This document shows positions 52,932 to 62,449 of a stretch of DNA of 64,000 nucleotides, piece after piece (position 1 is the first letter of the stretch; each line of letters starts with the position of its first letter). The notes beneath the pieces are model-generated. The model worked only from the letters and a program-made list of their open reading frames with translations, did not search any database and was not told the origin of the DNA. Location of the stretch: positions 2,542,001 to 2,606,000 of the forward strand of contig NZ_CP011339.1 of assembly GCF_001264245.1 (NCBI RefSeq). The letters run 5' to 3'. This stretch comes from Microcystis panniformis FACHB-1757. GTDB lineage: Bacteria; Cyanobacteriota; Cyanobacteriia; Cyanobacteriales; Microcystaceae. Position numbers and translations under genes: made by a program.

Positions 52932-53474
52932 ATGAGAATTTACGGCAATCGTCCCATAAAAACCCTAGCAGGACAATTAACCCGTCCGACTACAGCAAGG
53001 GTGCGAGAAGCTTTATTTAATATCTGGCAACAGAAATTATCTGGCTGTCGTTGGTTGGATCTTTGTGCGGGTAATGGTTCGATGGGTGCGGAAGCTTTAT
53101 GTCGAGGTGCGAGTCTAGTAATTGGAATTGAACAATCAGGACGCGCTGGCGAAATTATTAAGGAAAATTGGCGCAATTTAGCAACTTCTCACCAGCAATT
53201 TCAAGTAATTCGGGGGGATGTACTGACAAAGTTAGCCACTTTAGCGGGGAAAAGTTTTGATTTAATTTATTTTGATCCTCCCTACGAAAGCGGGTTATAT
53301 TTACCGGTATTAACTGCCATCTCTCAATCTAATTTATTAGATTCTCTGGGGGAAATTGCCGTGGAACATAATCCCAAATCTTGGCCAGCAATTAATCTAG
53401 AAGGTTTAACCATTTGTCGTCAAAAACGCTACGGCAATACTACCTTAACTTTTTATCAAAAAGCAGATGTCTAA
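52932..53474 (+). CDS. rsmD: 16S rRNA (guanine-966 N2)-methyltransferase
   Basis: 180 residues. RIYGNRPIKTLAGQLTRPTT, ARVREALFNIW, the SAM motif WLDLCAGNGSMGAEALCRGA and the catalytic DPPY in FDLIYFDPPYESGLY identify RsmD, which methylates G966 of 16S rRNA in the assembled 30S subunit. Length is normal. It follows the glycosylase gene by 3 bases and with era forms a small ribosome and repair group transcribed rightward. Confidence 0.9.
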   Translation: MRIYGNRPIKTLAGQLTRPTTARVREALFNIWQQKLSGCRWLDLCAGNGSMGAEALCRGASLVIGIEQSGRAGEIIKENWRNLATSHQQFQVIRGDVLTKLATLAGKSFDLIYFDPPYESGLYLPVLTAISQSNLLDSLGEIAVEHNPKSWPAINLEGLTICRQKRYGNTTLTFYQKADV

Positions 53475-54101
53475 TAGATCTCTTGCAAAAATCAAAAATC
53501 TTCCGTTAGGTGAGGAGTAAGGAGCCAGTAGTCAGGATTCAGGAGAATGATGACAACAAGCTTAAAAAGGAGACTGGGAATTATGAATTATGAATTATAG
53601 TCATTTCAGATAAGTGTGAGACGAGGGCGTTGGGTTTCATGCTTCAACCCAACCTACGTTCTCTCAATCAGAAATGGTCAATTTTATTGGGCAGTCCAGA
53701 AAAAATTATTATTTCTCAACAAAATCACATAATTTGTCACTTTTCTTGACAATCATCCTGAGTAAAGCGAGAAACTTTCTGGCAAACGCAGTTAATCACG
53801 CCATTTTCAAGCTATTTAAACAAAAATAAGAGCTTATTTCGATAAAATTGGCAGTAAATAGCCTATATACTCCTAAAAAACTTAAATCCCTTCTCCTAGT
53901 CCTTTTTTTGACCTAAAACTACCCCGAAGTTTCCTGACACGGCAGCCGAACTCTCTCCCCTTAACCCTTGCTGCTCCCCAGAATATCACCTATTTTTTGT
54001 ATAAATTTATACCCGACTATTTTTGTCGGGTATATTTGACACCAAGATTTTGCCGGTGATAGGATGCTTATAGATTCAGTTGACGGCAAGACAGGAAAAT
54101 C
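53475..54101. other. Intergenic; 122-bp-MITE fragment and a hairpin before thrC
   Basis: GGGCGTTGGGTTTCATGCTT, CAACCCAACCTACGTTCTCT at about 53627-53666 is a core fragment of the 122-bp MITE without ends. At about 54009-54041 TATACCCGAC and GTCGGGTATA form a strong stem (loop TATTTTT), followed by TTTGAC; it could be a terminator or a leader of thrC. No gene seen. Confidence 0.6.
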
Positions 54102-55406
54102 ATGACCCTAGCGACAAACATCAAAACCTCAAAATTCATCCCCACCTTTACCCGCTTGGTTTCTAAGGAAGGAGGGACTTCTTACCCTCTGAAAGCGCTG
54201 AATATCTGCGAAGAAACCTTTGCCCCCCTAGAAGTGGACTACGATTACGACCTCATCCGTCGCACCGTTACCAGAGAAAGCATTCAAGCAGGTCCCAATT
54301 CCATCTGGCGCTATCGTTCCTTTTTGCCGGTGGAAAGTGAAAATCCCATCGATGTGGGTACGGGTATGACTCCCCTAGTTAAATCCCACCGTTTAGCCCG
54401 GCGCTTGGGTCTAAAAAATCTCTACATTAAAAATGATGCCGTCAATATGCCCACTCTCAGCTTCAAAGATAGAGTGGTATCCGTCGCCCTTACCCGGGCC
54501 AAAGAATTAGGTTTTACCACCGTTTCCTGTGCTAGTACGGGAAATCTGGCCAATTCCACCGCCGCTATTGCCGCTCACGCCGGTTTAGACTGTTGTGTTT
54601 TCATTCCCTCCGACTTAGAAGCGGGTAAAATTCTTGGCACCCTAATCTATAATCCCACGGTAATGGCAGTCAAAGGCAACTACGATCAGGTCAACCGTCT
54701 CTGTTCAGAAGTGGGCAATACCTACGGTTGGGGTTTTGTCAACATCAATCTGCGTCCCTACTATTCCGAAGGTTCCAAAACTTTAGGCTTTGAAGTGGCT
54801 GAACAATTAGGCTGGAAACTCCCCGACCATATTGTCGCACCTTTAGCCAGTGGTTCCCTCTTTACCAAGATTTATAAAGGCTTCCAAGAATTCGTCAAAG
54901 TCGGTTTGGTGGCAGATAAAGCAGTGCGTTTTAGTGGCGCTCAAGCGGAGGGTTGTTCCCCCATCGCCCAAGCTTTCAAGGAAGGACGGGATTTTGTCGC
55001 CCCAGTTAAACCTAATACTATCGCCAAATCGATCGCTATTGGTAATCCCGCCGATGGTGTTTATGCCCTTGATATTGCGCGTAAAACTGGCGGTAATATT
55101 GAATCCGTCACCGATGCCGAAATTATCGAAGGTATTAAACTTTTGGCAGAAACGGAAGGCATTTTCACAGAAACTGCGGGCGGTACGACTATCGCTGTCT
55201 TGAAAAAATTAGTAGAAGCGGGTAAAATCGACCCCGAAGAAACCACGGTCGTTTATATCACCGGTAATGGTCTAAAAACCCAAGAAGCGGTACAGGGTTA
55301 TATCGGTGAACCCCTGTTAATCGAACCGAAATTAGAAAGTTTTGAACGGGCCCTAGAACGTTCCCGCACCCTCGAACGCCTCGAATGGCAACAGGTTCTC
55401 GTCTAG
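54102..55406 (+). CDS. thrC: Threonine synthase
   Basis: 434 residues. It is a PLP enzyme that converts O-phosphohomoserine to threonine. The PLP lysine is in NMPTLSFKDRVVSVALTRAK, the phosphate-binding loop is SCASTGNLANSTAAIAAHAG, and GSLFTKIYKGFQEF and TAGGTTIAVLKKLVEAG complete the fold. The N-terminus ALNICEETFAPLEVDYDY is typical of the plant/cyanobacterial type. Length is normal. A MoaD-like sulfur carrier gene follows after 106 bases. Confidence 0.95.
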   Translation: MTLATNIKTSKFIPTFTRLVSKEGGTSYPLKALNICEETFAPLEVDYDYDLIRRTVTRESIQAGPNSIWRYRSFLPVESENPIDVGTGMTPLVKSHRLARRLGLKNLYIKNDAVNMPTLSFKDRVVSVALTRAKELGFTTVSCASTGNLANSTAAIAAHAGLDCCVFIPSDLEAGKILGTLIYNPTVMAVKGNYDQVNRLCSEVGNTYGWGFVNINLRPYYSEGSKTLGFEVAEQLGWKLPDHIVAPLASGSLFTKIYKGFQEFVKVGLVADKAVRFSGAQAEGCSPIAQAFKEGRDFVAPVKPNTIAKSIAIGNPADGVYALDIARKTGGNIESVTDAEIIEGIKLLAETEGIFTETAGGTTIAVLKKLVEAGKIDPEETTVVYITGNGLKTQEAVQGYIGEPLLIEPKLESFERALERSRTLERLEWQQVLV

Positions 55407-55512
55407 AATTGATGCTCAGGGATGATGGGGCAATTATTCCCTTGCCTCATCTCCACAAGCAATTTAAATTCGCGCGCAGCTTACCGTCCTTTCCACTTTT
55501 TCCTTGATATCT

Positions 55513-55788
55513 ATGGCTGTAAAAGTTCTCATTCCTACTCCCCTGCAAAAATTTACAGAAAATAAGGCTACCATCGAGTGTAGTGCTAGTAGTGTCGGTG
55601 GTTTAATCGAATCCTTAGAAGCAAGTTTCCCTGGTATTAAGGCCCGCTTATGCGATGAAGAGGGCGCACCCCGACGCTTTTTAAATTTCTACGTCAACAG
55701 TGAAGATATTCGCTTCCTCGATGGGACACAAACCCCCTTAAAAGATGGCGATGAAGTCAGTATCGTTCCGGCTGTGGCTGGAGGTTAA
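55513..55788 (+). CDS. MoaD/ThiS-family sulfur carrier protein
   Basis: 91 residues from the ATG at 55513 (AVKVLIPTPLQKFTENKATI), ending with AVAGG, the di-glycine tail that is adenylated and thiocarboxylated. LKDGDEVSIVPAVAGG is typical of ubiquitin-like sulfur carriers. Carriers of this kind next to thrC are widespread in cyanobacteria and probably serve sulfur transfer in amino-acid synthesis, by analogy to CysO. The start at 55504 is less likely. A terminator follows. Confidence 0.88.
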   Translation: MAVKVLIPTPLQKFTENKATIECSASSVGGLIESLEASFPGIKARLCDEEGAPRRFLNFYVNSEDIRFLDGTQTPLKDGDEVSIVPAVAGG

Positions 55789-55826
55789 CCTCCCTATAAG
55801 TTTGTTTTCCGTCAATTGTAATTAAA

Positions 55827-55860
55827 CCCCTAGAAAGTGATGTTTTCTGGGGGCTTTTGT
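55827..55860 (+). terminator. Rho-independent terminator after the MoaD-like gene
   Basis: CCCCTAGAAA and TTTTCTGGGG pair around a GTGATG loop, followed by GCTTTTGTT. Confidence 0.85.
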
Positions 55861-55940
55861 TCGGGTAAGTTCTAAGCTGCCCGCGCATTTAAATTGCCTT
55901 TTGTCTCTCCTGATATGTAACCTATACTCAACAGATTTAG

Positions 55941-56038
55941 TAAGTAGGGAGGCAGAATTATTTGTAGGATGGGTTAGCGGTAGCGTAACATGAGCGGGCG
56001 TTGGGTTTCATGCTTCAACCCGACCTACGTTCTACACT
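55941..56038 (+). mobile_element. 122-bp MITE, right end missing
   Basis: TAAGTAGGGAGGCAGAATTA to CGACCTACGTTCT. It abuts the next start codon, so the MITE provides that gene's upstream region. Confidence 0.8.
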
Positions 56039-56043
56039 AGCTT

Positions 56044-56331
56044 ATGACTGATGATCAATTGAAACAACTAATTGAGTCTAATGCCAAATCTATTGCGGTT
56101 TTATCCGATGCAATGGCAACTGAGCGAGAGGCGATCGCAGCAGATAGAGAAGAACGACGAGCAGAACGTGGCCAGCTATATCAATACTTGGGCAGAATTG
56201 CGGCAGCCCAATCCAATTTTTACGAAGTTCAGGCAGATTATTATCATCAATTAGCAGTATTATCTGAGCGTAAAACTCGCACAGAAGAACAAATTGTTAA
56301 AATTTTAAAGCATTTATCTATTACTGAATAA
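56044..56331 (+). CDS. Small coiled-coil protein, unknown
   Basis: 95 residues, all helical: TDDQLKQLIESNAKSIAVLS, TEREAIAADREERRAERGQL, YQYLGRIAAAQSNFYEVQAD. It resembles the short coiled-coil proteins frequent in Microcystis. No membrane segment. The 5' region is a MITE remnant, which may have replaced the original promoter or start; an upstream in-frame extension was not seen. Confidence 0.6.
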   Translation: MTDDQLKQLIESNAKSIAVLSDAMATEREAIAADREERRAERGQLYQYLGRIAAAQSNFYEVQADYYHQLAVLSERKTRTEEQIVKILKHLSITE

Positions 56332-56370
56332 TGACGCAGAAATCACTTTTTTAAGGAGAGAATAAACAGT

Positions 56371-56611
56371 TTGGTAGGTTGGGTTGAGGCACGAAACCCA
56401 ACGCCAGTTGCGTAAACACCAATCCAATAAATGTTATTCTAACTTGATGCAATACCGTAGAGCAAAAACACCTAAAGCCACTTATTTTTTTACAGTTGTG
56501 ACATACAATCGTCACAGAATTTTGTGTGAACCTGAAAATGTGGATTGACTACGAAATGCTTTTAAATATGTTATGCGACAACATCATTTTAAGATTGATG
56601 CTATTGTCAGG
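56371..56611 (+). pseudogene. RAYT 5' fragment, unoccupied paralogue of 4440-4970
   Basis: TTTGGTAGGTTGGGTTGAGG to TTGATGCTATTGTCAG matches the first part of the RAYT locus, including its REP hairpin, but lacks both MITEs. GATTGACTACG stands where GATTTACTACG is expected (a stop arises), and the copy ends at 56611. It is the empty-site reference for two insertions. Confidence 0.9.
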
Positions 56612-56814
56612 GTAATCGCATGTTGATGGAGTTTTCAAATTCTGAGGGGTTGGGTCTAAAATTTGATGACTAAATCAGGCTTTGACCTGCACAAGGCTAG
56701 AGAATTTCTGGTTTTGCCAGTTATTCTGGCTACCTCATCTACTCAGTTCCTTAAATTCCTAAAAGTCCTAGCCAATTATAAGATTAACATCTACCTCCTC
56801 TCTCAGTCAACTGC

Positions 56815-56990
56815 ACGATTCTGTCAAGATTTTTACCATGAAATTATCATTCATACTGGCCCTGTAGCGTTTCATCCTCAGGCTCATTTTTGAGGTTTCT
56901 CGCTTCAATAAATTCACACTTAAACGGCGCAATAGCCCTAGGTTTTCCGCTCCATAGCCCAGACGAATCCGACTGGCATCTTCATTAAAG
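56815..56990 (-). pseudogene. ISAs1-family transposase C-terminal remnant
   Basis: Leftward: FNEDASRIRLGYGAENLGLL, RRLSVNLLKRETSKMSLRMK, RYRASMNDNFMVKILTES and a stop. The E-D-x-S-R-I-R-x-G-x-x-x-E-N-L-x-x-L-R block is the end of ISAs1 (H-repeat) transposases. It is cut at 56991 by the ISL3 element. Confidence 0.75.
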
Positions 56991-57172
56991 GGGTTCTTCG
57001 GGAATTGTTATGCAAATAATTAACTTAAAATAAAATTCGATGAGAGCGACTACGCTCAAAAATAGCTGAAACCCATACAGGAAAAGACTTAAGGCACAAA
57101 TAGGTTAATACAAAAAGATAGACAATTGAGTTAAGATTTGATATAATAGCCAAAAACGAGATTATTTTACTT

Positions 57173-58479
57173 ATGATAAGTAGTCATGCAAAATTAATTA
57201 CCTGCCCGATCGAGCTAAAACCCTTACGGGGCAATGATCGTCATGTGTAAATAATTTTGCCTAGGTACTTACTTGACAAATTTTTGAACCTACAAGGAAC
57301 CTCTATTCAAGGCTATCGACACCTAGAAAATATCGGGATAGTTTGACGAATCGAATCGAAAAATCAAAAAGCAGTCTGTCCTCGTTGTGGGTTAGAGAGC
57401 GATAAACTACACCAAAATCATCGACATTTAGTCAAAGATTTACCAATTTCAGGACAACCAGTGTACCTACAAGTTAATCGTCGTCAATTTAAGTGCGATA
57501 ATTGTCGAAAACCCTTTAGCGAAGAGTTAGATTTTGTCGCCAAGAAACGAACCTATACGAAAAGACTAGCCGAGAATATACTCGAACAATTAAAATCAGG
57601 AGATATTTTAAATGTTAGTCGAAGAAATGACGTAACGGAAGAAGAGATTCAAAGAATGATAGAGGACATAGCTGAAGAAATTACAGAGACAGACCTATCG
57701 AAATTAAAAAGACTAGGAATTGACGAAATCGCTCTAGTCAAAGGACAAAAAAATTACTGTGCGGTTTTAGTAAATTTAGATACGGGAAAACTAATAGCTA
57801 TTCTAGAGAAGCGAACACAAGAAGAATTGAGGGAAACGCTTACAGGGTGGGGAAAAGAGGTGTTAGAGCAAATTGAAGAAGTCAGCATAGACCTTTGGTT
57901 GCCCTATAAAAATTTAGTGAAAGAATTGATGCCATCGGCCGAGGTAGTCGCCGATAGATTCCATGTAATGAACAAATTAATCAAGAGTTAGACGAACAGA
58001 GAAAAGCAGAAAAAAGAGCGGTAGAAGCGCAGAAAAATAAAAAACAGAAAGCGGAAAAAGAAGCGAAGCTAGAAGTTTTAAAGCGAAGTAAATATAGTCT
58101 GTTAAAAAATGAAGAAGATTTAACGGAAACTCAAAAAATCAAACTAGAAGCTATCAAAGAAAAATTCCAAAATTTGAAAAAGATGCAGGAATTAAAGGAA
58201 GAATTTAGAAAGATTTATGAAACCTCAGAGAATCCGACAGAAGGACTGCTATCTATCTCAGAATGGTTGGCAAAATCCTCCAGTGTTTTTACCAAGAGTT
58301 GTCAAACAATCCGAAACTGGTTTGGAGAAATCATTAGTTATTTCGAGCGAAGGACAACGAATGGGGTGGTCGAGGGAATCAACAATAAACTTAAACTAAT
58401 AAAACGGAGAGCCTATGGCTTGAGAAACTTTCGTAATTTTTGGGTTAGAAGTATGTTGTCTTGGCATCTTGTCTGTTGA
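57173..58479 (+). pseudogene. ISL3-family transposase, three lesions
   Basis: The ATG at 57173, then (after removing the MITE 57177-57271) LDKFLNLQGTSIQGYRHLEN, a TGA at 57344, then AVCPRCGLESDKLHQNHRHL and FKCDNCRKPF (zinc-binding Cys pairs), RRNDVTEEEIQRMIEDIAEE, LGIDEIALVKGQKNYCAVL (first Asp), LMPSAEVVADRFHVMN (second Asp). A missing A near 57970 shifts the frame; it continues QELDEQRKAEKRAVEAQK to RRTTNGVVEGINNKLKLIKR (Glu) and stops at 58477-58479. Inactive. The DDE order and zinc ribbon identify ISL3. Confidence 0.88.
57177..57271 (+). mobile_element. 95-bp MITE, copy 5
   Basis: Inserted at the TA in the second codon of the ISL3 transposase (ATG-ATA-CTT after removal). Confidence 0.95.
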
Positions 58480-58505
58480 TTTAGCATAAAGGGTAACGAA
58501 GAGCC

Positions 58506-58651
58506 AAATTAATCCGTGAGTGGTTGGGGAGTGGGGACGAAGGTTTAACGCTTTGCTTTGTTGGTTATCTTAGTCATAAATAAAGTATCAAATAGCCCCA
58601 ACGGGATTCTCCATTTTTTTAGATAAAGATAGTGAGTTGAGCAAATTATTG
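58506..58651. other. Intergenic, nothing recognised
   Basis: AT-rich with no repeat or frame of interest. Confidence 0.3.
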
Positions 58652-58947
<296 letters not shown>

Positions 58948-59070
58948 ACAAATATTTTACACACTTCATACAAGATAAGCACCATGGCTCACCACCACTA
59001 CCCAATCATTACCTAGTTGCTTTTTTGCTTGATCGATTTTTATAACTCCCCTAATGGCTTCAATTATTAT

Positions 59071-60324
59071 TTACTCAGACTGAGACTCAGGGAGTAACTT
59101 AGGTTGAAATAATTGGGAAGGAACAAAACGAAAACCGCTTTGATCTTCTTGACGAATTAATAATCCTTGTTCTTCCATCGATTTAAGTTGGGGCAAGAGA
59201 GCAACAAAGGTTATAGCATCAAGTTTAGCCAAAGTTTGATCAGAAATATTCTCACTAATGCCACCGGCTTGATGAGCAACGTATAATAAATGACGAAACT
59301 GAGGACTTAAGGGATAAGTAAATTTTTCTTGAAGGATTTGCCAAATTGAATAAAAAGCAGTTTCATCAATAATTTCATATCCTTCTGAAGCAGCTTGCCG
59401 TAATACTTTTTCACAGATAGTATTCAGTTCTCGAGGAATTCCTTGAGCGTAACCCGTAATTAAATTGATGACTTCCTCTGTGAAAGGATAGGGATCATTT
59501 CGCTGTTCGTTTCTGGCACTATTAAGATAATTAATAGCAATGTGACGTAAATCATCTTGACTCATGGGTTCGAGGGGAATATCTTCAGAAAAGATACCAA
59601 GGGCTTTTAAGGTTGCTTCTTGAAACTCGGTAAAGCCTCTTCCTGTCATGATAAATCCCCGATGTTTTCCCATCCGAAATAAATCTAAACTACTTTCTAA
59701 AATTGTCTGGACAACAATGGGGTCTTTTTTGTCAAAATCATCAATAGCAATAACAATACGAGAATAAATTTCTTCGGCTTTATTTAATAAACGAATGAGT
59801 AAAGGATAGGGATCAGCATTGGCAGTGGGAGTCAGTTGATTAGCAGGGGATTCTTCCTTTTTGCCAAAGGATAAAAAGCCTAATTTAACTTGTCCTTCAG
59901 TAGTGGTTTTATTGCGTTGGATAGAATAACCTAAAAGCGTATTAGCAATGTCTCTTGATTCTTGATCACTATCCGCTAAACTATCGGCTACAGCTAATAA
60001 TAAAGCACGATAAAATTCCGTGGAACTTTCCCCAGGAATGCTACTCAAATAAAGCACTAACATTTTTTCATTTAGTTCCGCTACTTCCTGTTGTAACTGA
60101 TGAATTAAATTAAAAATCAAAGCAGTTTTACCAATACCCCAAGCTCCCCTAACTAGGATATTACGTCCTTCATAGAGGGTCGGAATAACGACATCTAAAA
60201 CTTGATCGCGTCCATAAAAAATCTTTGCTAATTTTTCGGGATCATCGGGGGGAGTTGGTCGAAAAGGATTTTCTATAAGTCCCCATTTTTTGAGAGTTGA
60301 TTGATAACGGCTGAGTCTTGTCAT
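59071..60324 (-). CDS. AAA/STAND-type P-loop ATPase
   Basis: 417 residues. The leader WGLIENPFRPTPPDDPEKLA (ENPF-x-P motif) is common in ORC/STAND-like ATPases. Walker A is VRGAWGIGKTALIFNLIHQL, Walker B RIVIAIDDFDKKDP, and the sensor-like arginine region is GFIMTGRGFTEFQEATLKAL. The C-terminal winged-helix-like part (FTYPLSPQFRHLLYVAHQAG) could bind DNA or a partner. It starts one base before the end of the TPR gene, so they form an operon. Possibly a signalling or defence switch; this is inference. Confidence 0.75.
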   Translation of the reverse strand: MTRLSRYQSTLKKWGLIENPFRPTPPDDPEKLAKIFYGRDQVLDVVIPTLYEGRNILVRGAWGIGKTALIFNLIHQLQQEVAELNEKMLVLYLSSIPGESSTEFYRALLLAVADSLADSDQESRDIANTLLGYSIQRNKTTTEGQVKLGFLSFGKKEESPANQLTPTANADPYPLLIRLLNKAEEIYSRIVIAIDDFDKKDPIVVQTILESSLDLFRMGKHRGFIMTGRGFTEFQEATLKALGIFSEDIPLEPMSQDDLRHIAINYLNSARNEQRNDPYPFTEEVINLITGYAQGIPRELNTICEKVLRQAASEGYEIIDETAFYSIWQILQEKFTYPLSPQFRHLLYVAHQAGGISENISDQTLAKLDAITFVALLPQLKSMEEQGLLIRQEDQSGFRFVPSQLFQPKLLPESQSE

Positions 60325-60325
60325 T

Positions 60326-62344
60326 TTAAGCAGATTGTAGAATTTTTAGTAGATGATTAATTTCCTCTAGTCGTTCCTTATCATTGTTTTCTTGATAATA
60401 TGTTTGTGCTTCTTTTAAATGACTACAAGCTTGGGAAATCTTGCCAATTTGTATTTCTAGATTGCCCAGTGCAGTTGTCACAGAAGCCACATTATCTTGA
60501 TCACCCAAACGACGGAATAGACGTAAAGAATCTTTAAAATAAAGTCTTGCCTGTTCGAGCCTACCAGTGCGATGATAGAGACGGGCAAGTTCCAATAAAA
60601 TTGGAGCCAAACTACTAATATCCTTTTGTTTTTGATAACGTTGCTGACAATTTTCTAAGTGTTCAATAGCTTCTGTATAATATCCGCCCTCAAATAAAGC
60701 TTTTCCTAATTGATAGGAATAGTTAAAATATAAGGTTTTGTCTTCGGTTTTTTCAATAATTTCTCCAGCTTGTTTATAAGAGTTAATTGCTTGTTGAATG
60801 TCTGCCACTTTACCAAGAAGTTTAAATCGTTCTCTGAGAGTATTGGCTAAATTATATTGTGTCTCTGCCCAATCTCTTGGAAAGGCTTGACGGGTATAAA
60901 TTTGTAAGGCTTCTTGATAACAGACAATTGCATTTTCGATATTCTCGGCTTTATTGCCTCTAATTCGTTCACTATAAGCATTGCCTAAATTATTTTGAGT
61001 AGTTGCCCAGTCAAGAGGAAAGACATCAAAAGTACGAATTTTTAAGGCTTCTTGATAACAGAAAATTGCGGTTTCTATATTCTCTACTATGTCTCCTTTG
61101 ATTCTGTTTATGTAAGCAGACCCCAGATTATTTTGTGTTACTGCCCAATCTTGAGGAAAAGCATCACGGGTCAACACTTCTAAAGACTGGTTGTAAGCAA
61201 CAATAGCTAACTCTAGATTATCTGCCCTTTGCCCTCTGATGCGATGTCTATAAGCATTCCCCAGATTATTTTGTGTCCTTGCCCATTCATAAGGAAAAGC
61301 ATCACGGGTATAGACTTCTAAAGACAGGTTATAAGCAACAATAGCTAACTCTAAATTTTCTGCCCTTTCCCCTCTGATGCGTTGACTATAAGCAGCACCC
61401 AGATTATTTTGTGTCCTTGCCCATTCATAAGAAAAGGCTTCACGGGTATAGACTTCTAAAGACTGGTTATAAGCAACAATAGCTAACTCTAGATTATCTG
61501 CCCTTTCCCCTCTAATACGATCACTATAAGCAGTCCCTAGATTATTTTGTATTACTGCCCAATCTTCAGGAAAAGCTTGACGGGTATATACTTCTAAAGA
61601 CTGGTTTAATGCTGCTATAGCTAACTCTAGATTATCTGCCCTTTCCCCTCTGATGCGATTACTATAAGCAGTACCCAGATTATTTTGTACCCCTGCCCAT
61701 TCATAAGGAAAAGCATCACGGGTATAGACTTCTAAAGACTGGTTATAAGCAACAATAGCTAACTCTAAATTTTCTGCCCTTTCCCCTCTGATACGATCAC
61801 TATAAGCATTACCCAGATTATTTTTTATCATTGCCCATTCATAAGGAAAAGCCTCACGGGTATATACTTCTAAAGACAGATTATAAGCAACAATAGCTAA
61901 CTCTAGATTATCTGCCCTTTCCCCTCTGATGCGATGTCTATAAGCATTCCCCAGATTATTTTGTATCCTTGCCCATTTTTCAGGAAAAGCTTGACGGGTA
62001 TATACTTCTAAGAGGGTCTGATAGCCTGTAATAGCGATTTCTAGATTATTAGCCCGACTTCCCAAGGGAAAATTTTGAATATCAACACATAAATTCTGAA
62101 TCACCCCGACAATACCCGCCACTTCTTCTGGTTTCCTTTGAGAAAACACATTTCTAGCCCATTGTTGCAACAGTTGGGCAAAGATATCATCTAACAGATG
62201 TTGACGGCGTTGTAGGATAGGATAAACCACCGTAGGATCGCTATTACTGTCATATTCTGCTTGTAAGACTTCTGATAAAAACTTCTGATATTCCTCTATA
62301 CTTCCCGCTTGAGGGTTGAGAAACTGCCCCAATTGTTGCACCAT
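60326..62344 (-). CDS. TPR protein with nine near-identical 46-residue repeats
   Basis: 672 residues. Residues about 100-520 consist of 46-residue repeats of the form NLELAIVAYNQSLEVYTR, AFPYEWA-x-x-QNNLG, AYS-x-RIRGERA-D/E, nine copies with repeats 2-6 nearly identical in DNA (138 bp). Such arrays form an extended solenoid that binds proteins. The ends are diverged TPR-like helices (YYTEAIEHLENCQQRYQKQK, GRLEQARLYFKDSLRLFRRL). Unequal crossover can change the repeat number. It precedes the ATPase gene, one base apart, so it may be the sensor of a two-part system. Confidence 0.8.
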   Translation of the reverse strand: MVQQLGQFLNPQAGSIEEYQKFLSEVLQAEYDSNSDPTVVYPILQRRQHLLDDIFAQLLQQWARNVFSQRKPEEVAGIVGVIQNLCVDIQNFPLGSRANNLEIAITGYQTLLEVYTRQAFPEKWARIQNNLGNAYRHRIRGERADNLELAIVAYNLSLEVYTREAFPYEWAMIKNNLGNAYSDRIRGERAENLELAIVAYNQSLEVYTRDAFPYEWAGVQNNLGTAYSNRIRGERADNLELAIAALNQSLEVYTRQAFPEDWAVIQNNLGTAYSDRIRGERADNLELAIVAYNQSLEVYTREAFSYEWARTQNNLGAAYSQRIRGERAENLELAIVAYNLSLEVYTRDAFPYEWARTQNNLGNAYRHRIRGQRADNLELAIVAYNQSLEVLTRDAFPQDWAVTQNNLGSAYINRIKGDIVENIETAIFCYQEALKIRTFDVFPLDWATTQNNLGNAYSERIRGNKAENIENAIVCYQEALQIYTRQAFPRDWAETQYNLANTLRERFKLLGKVADIQQAINSYKQAGEIIEKTEDKTLYFNYSYQLGKALFEGGYYTEAIEHLENCQQRYQKQKDISSLAPILLELARLYHRTGRLEQARLYFKDSLRLFRRLGDQDNVASVTTALGNLEIQIGKISQACSHLKEAQTYYQENNDKERLEEINHLLKILQSA

Positions 62345-62411
62345 ATCGCGTAACCAAGATGATGTGATGGACGATGATTTTTTCGACAGACCGACCCTAT
62401 GAATATACTAA
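62345..62411. promoter_or_regulatory. Upstream region of the TPR-ATPase operon
   Basis: Short gap between the TPR start and the sir terminator. It must hold the promoter; no motif stands out. Confidence 0.3.
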
Positions 62412-62440
62412 TTAAAAAAAGGTGGGTTAAGTCCCACCTT
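62412..62440 (-). terminator. Rho-independent terminator of sir
   Basis: Read leftward: AAGGTGGG-ACTTAA-CCCACCTT followed by TTTTTAATTAG, 10 bases after the stop codon. Confidence 0.85.
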
Positions 62441-62449
62441 GATAACTGA

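Larger units (their letters stand above)
56992..58505 (+). mobile_element. ISL3-family element (with nested 95-bp MITE)
   Basis: Left end GGTTCTTCGGGAATTGTTAT, right end GTAACGAAGAGCC. Both match the ends of the 187-bp MITE (GGCTCTTCGGTTTGTGTTAT and GTAACGAAGAGCC). No 8-bp duplication is visible, so a flank has been rearranged. Confidence 0.8.

Noticed and set aside
54850..55203. A 117-codon rightward frame
   Set aside because: Shadow of thrC in another frame.
56663..56893. A 76-codon rightward frame
   Set aside because: It is antisense to the ISAs1 transposase remnant for much of its length and starts in a rearrangement junction.
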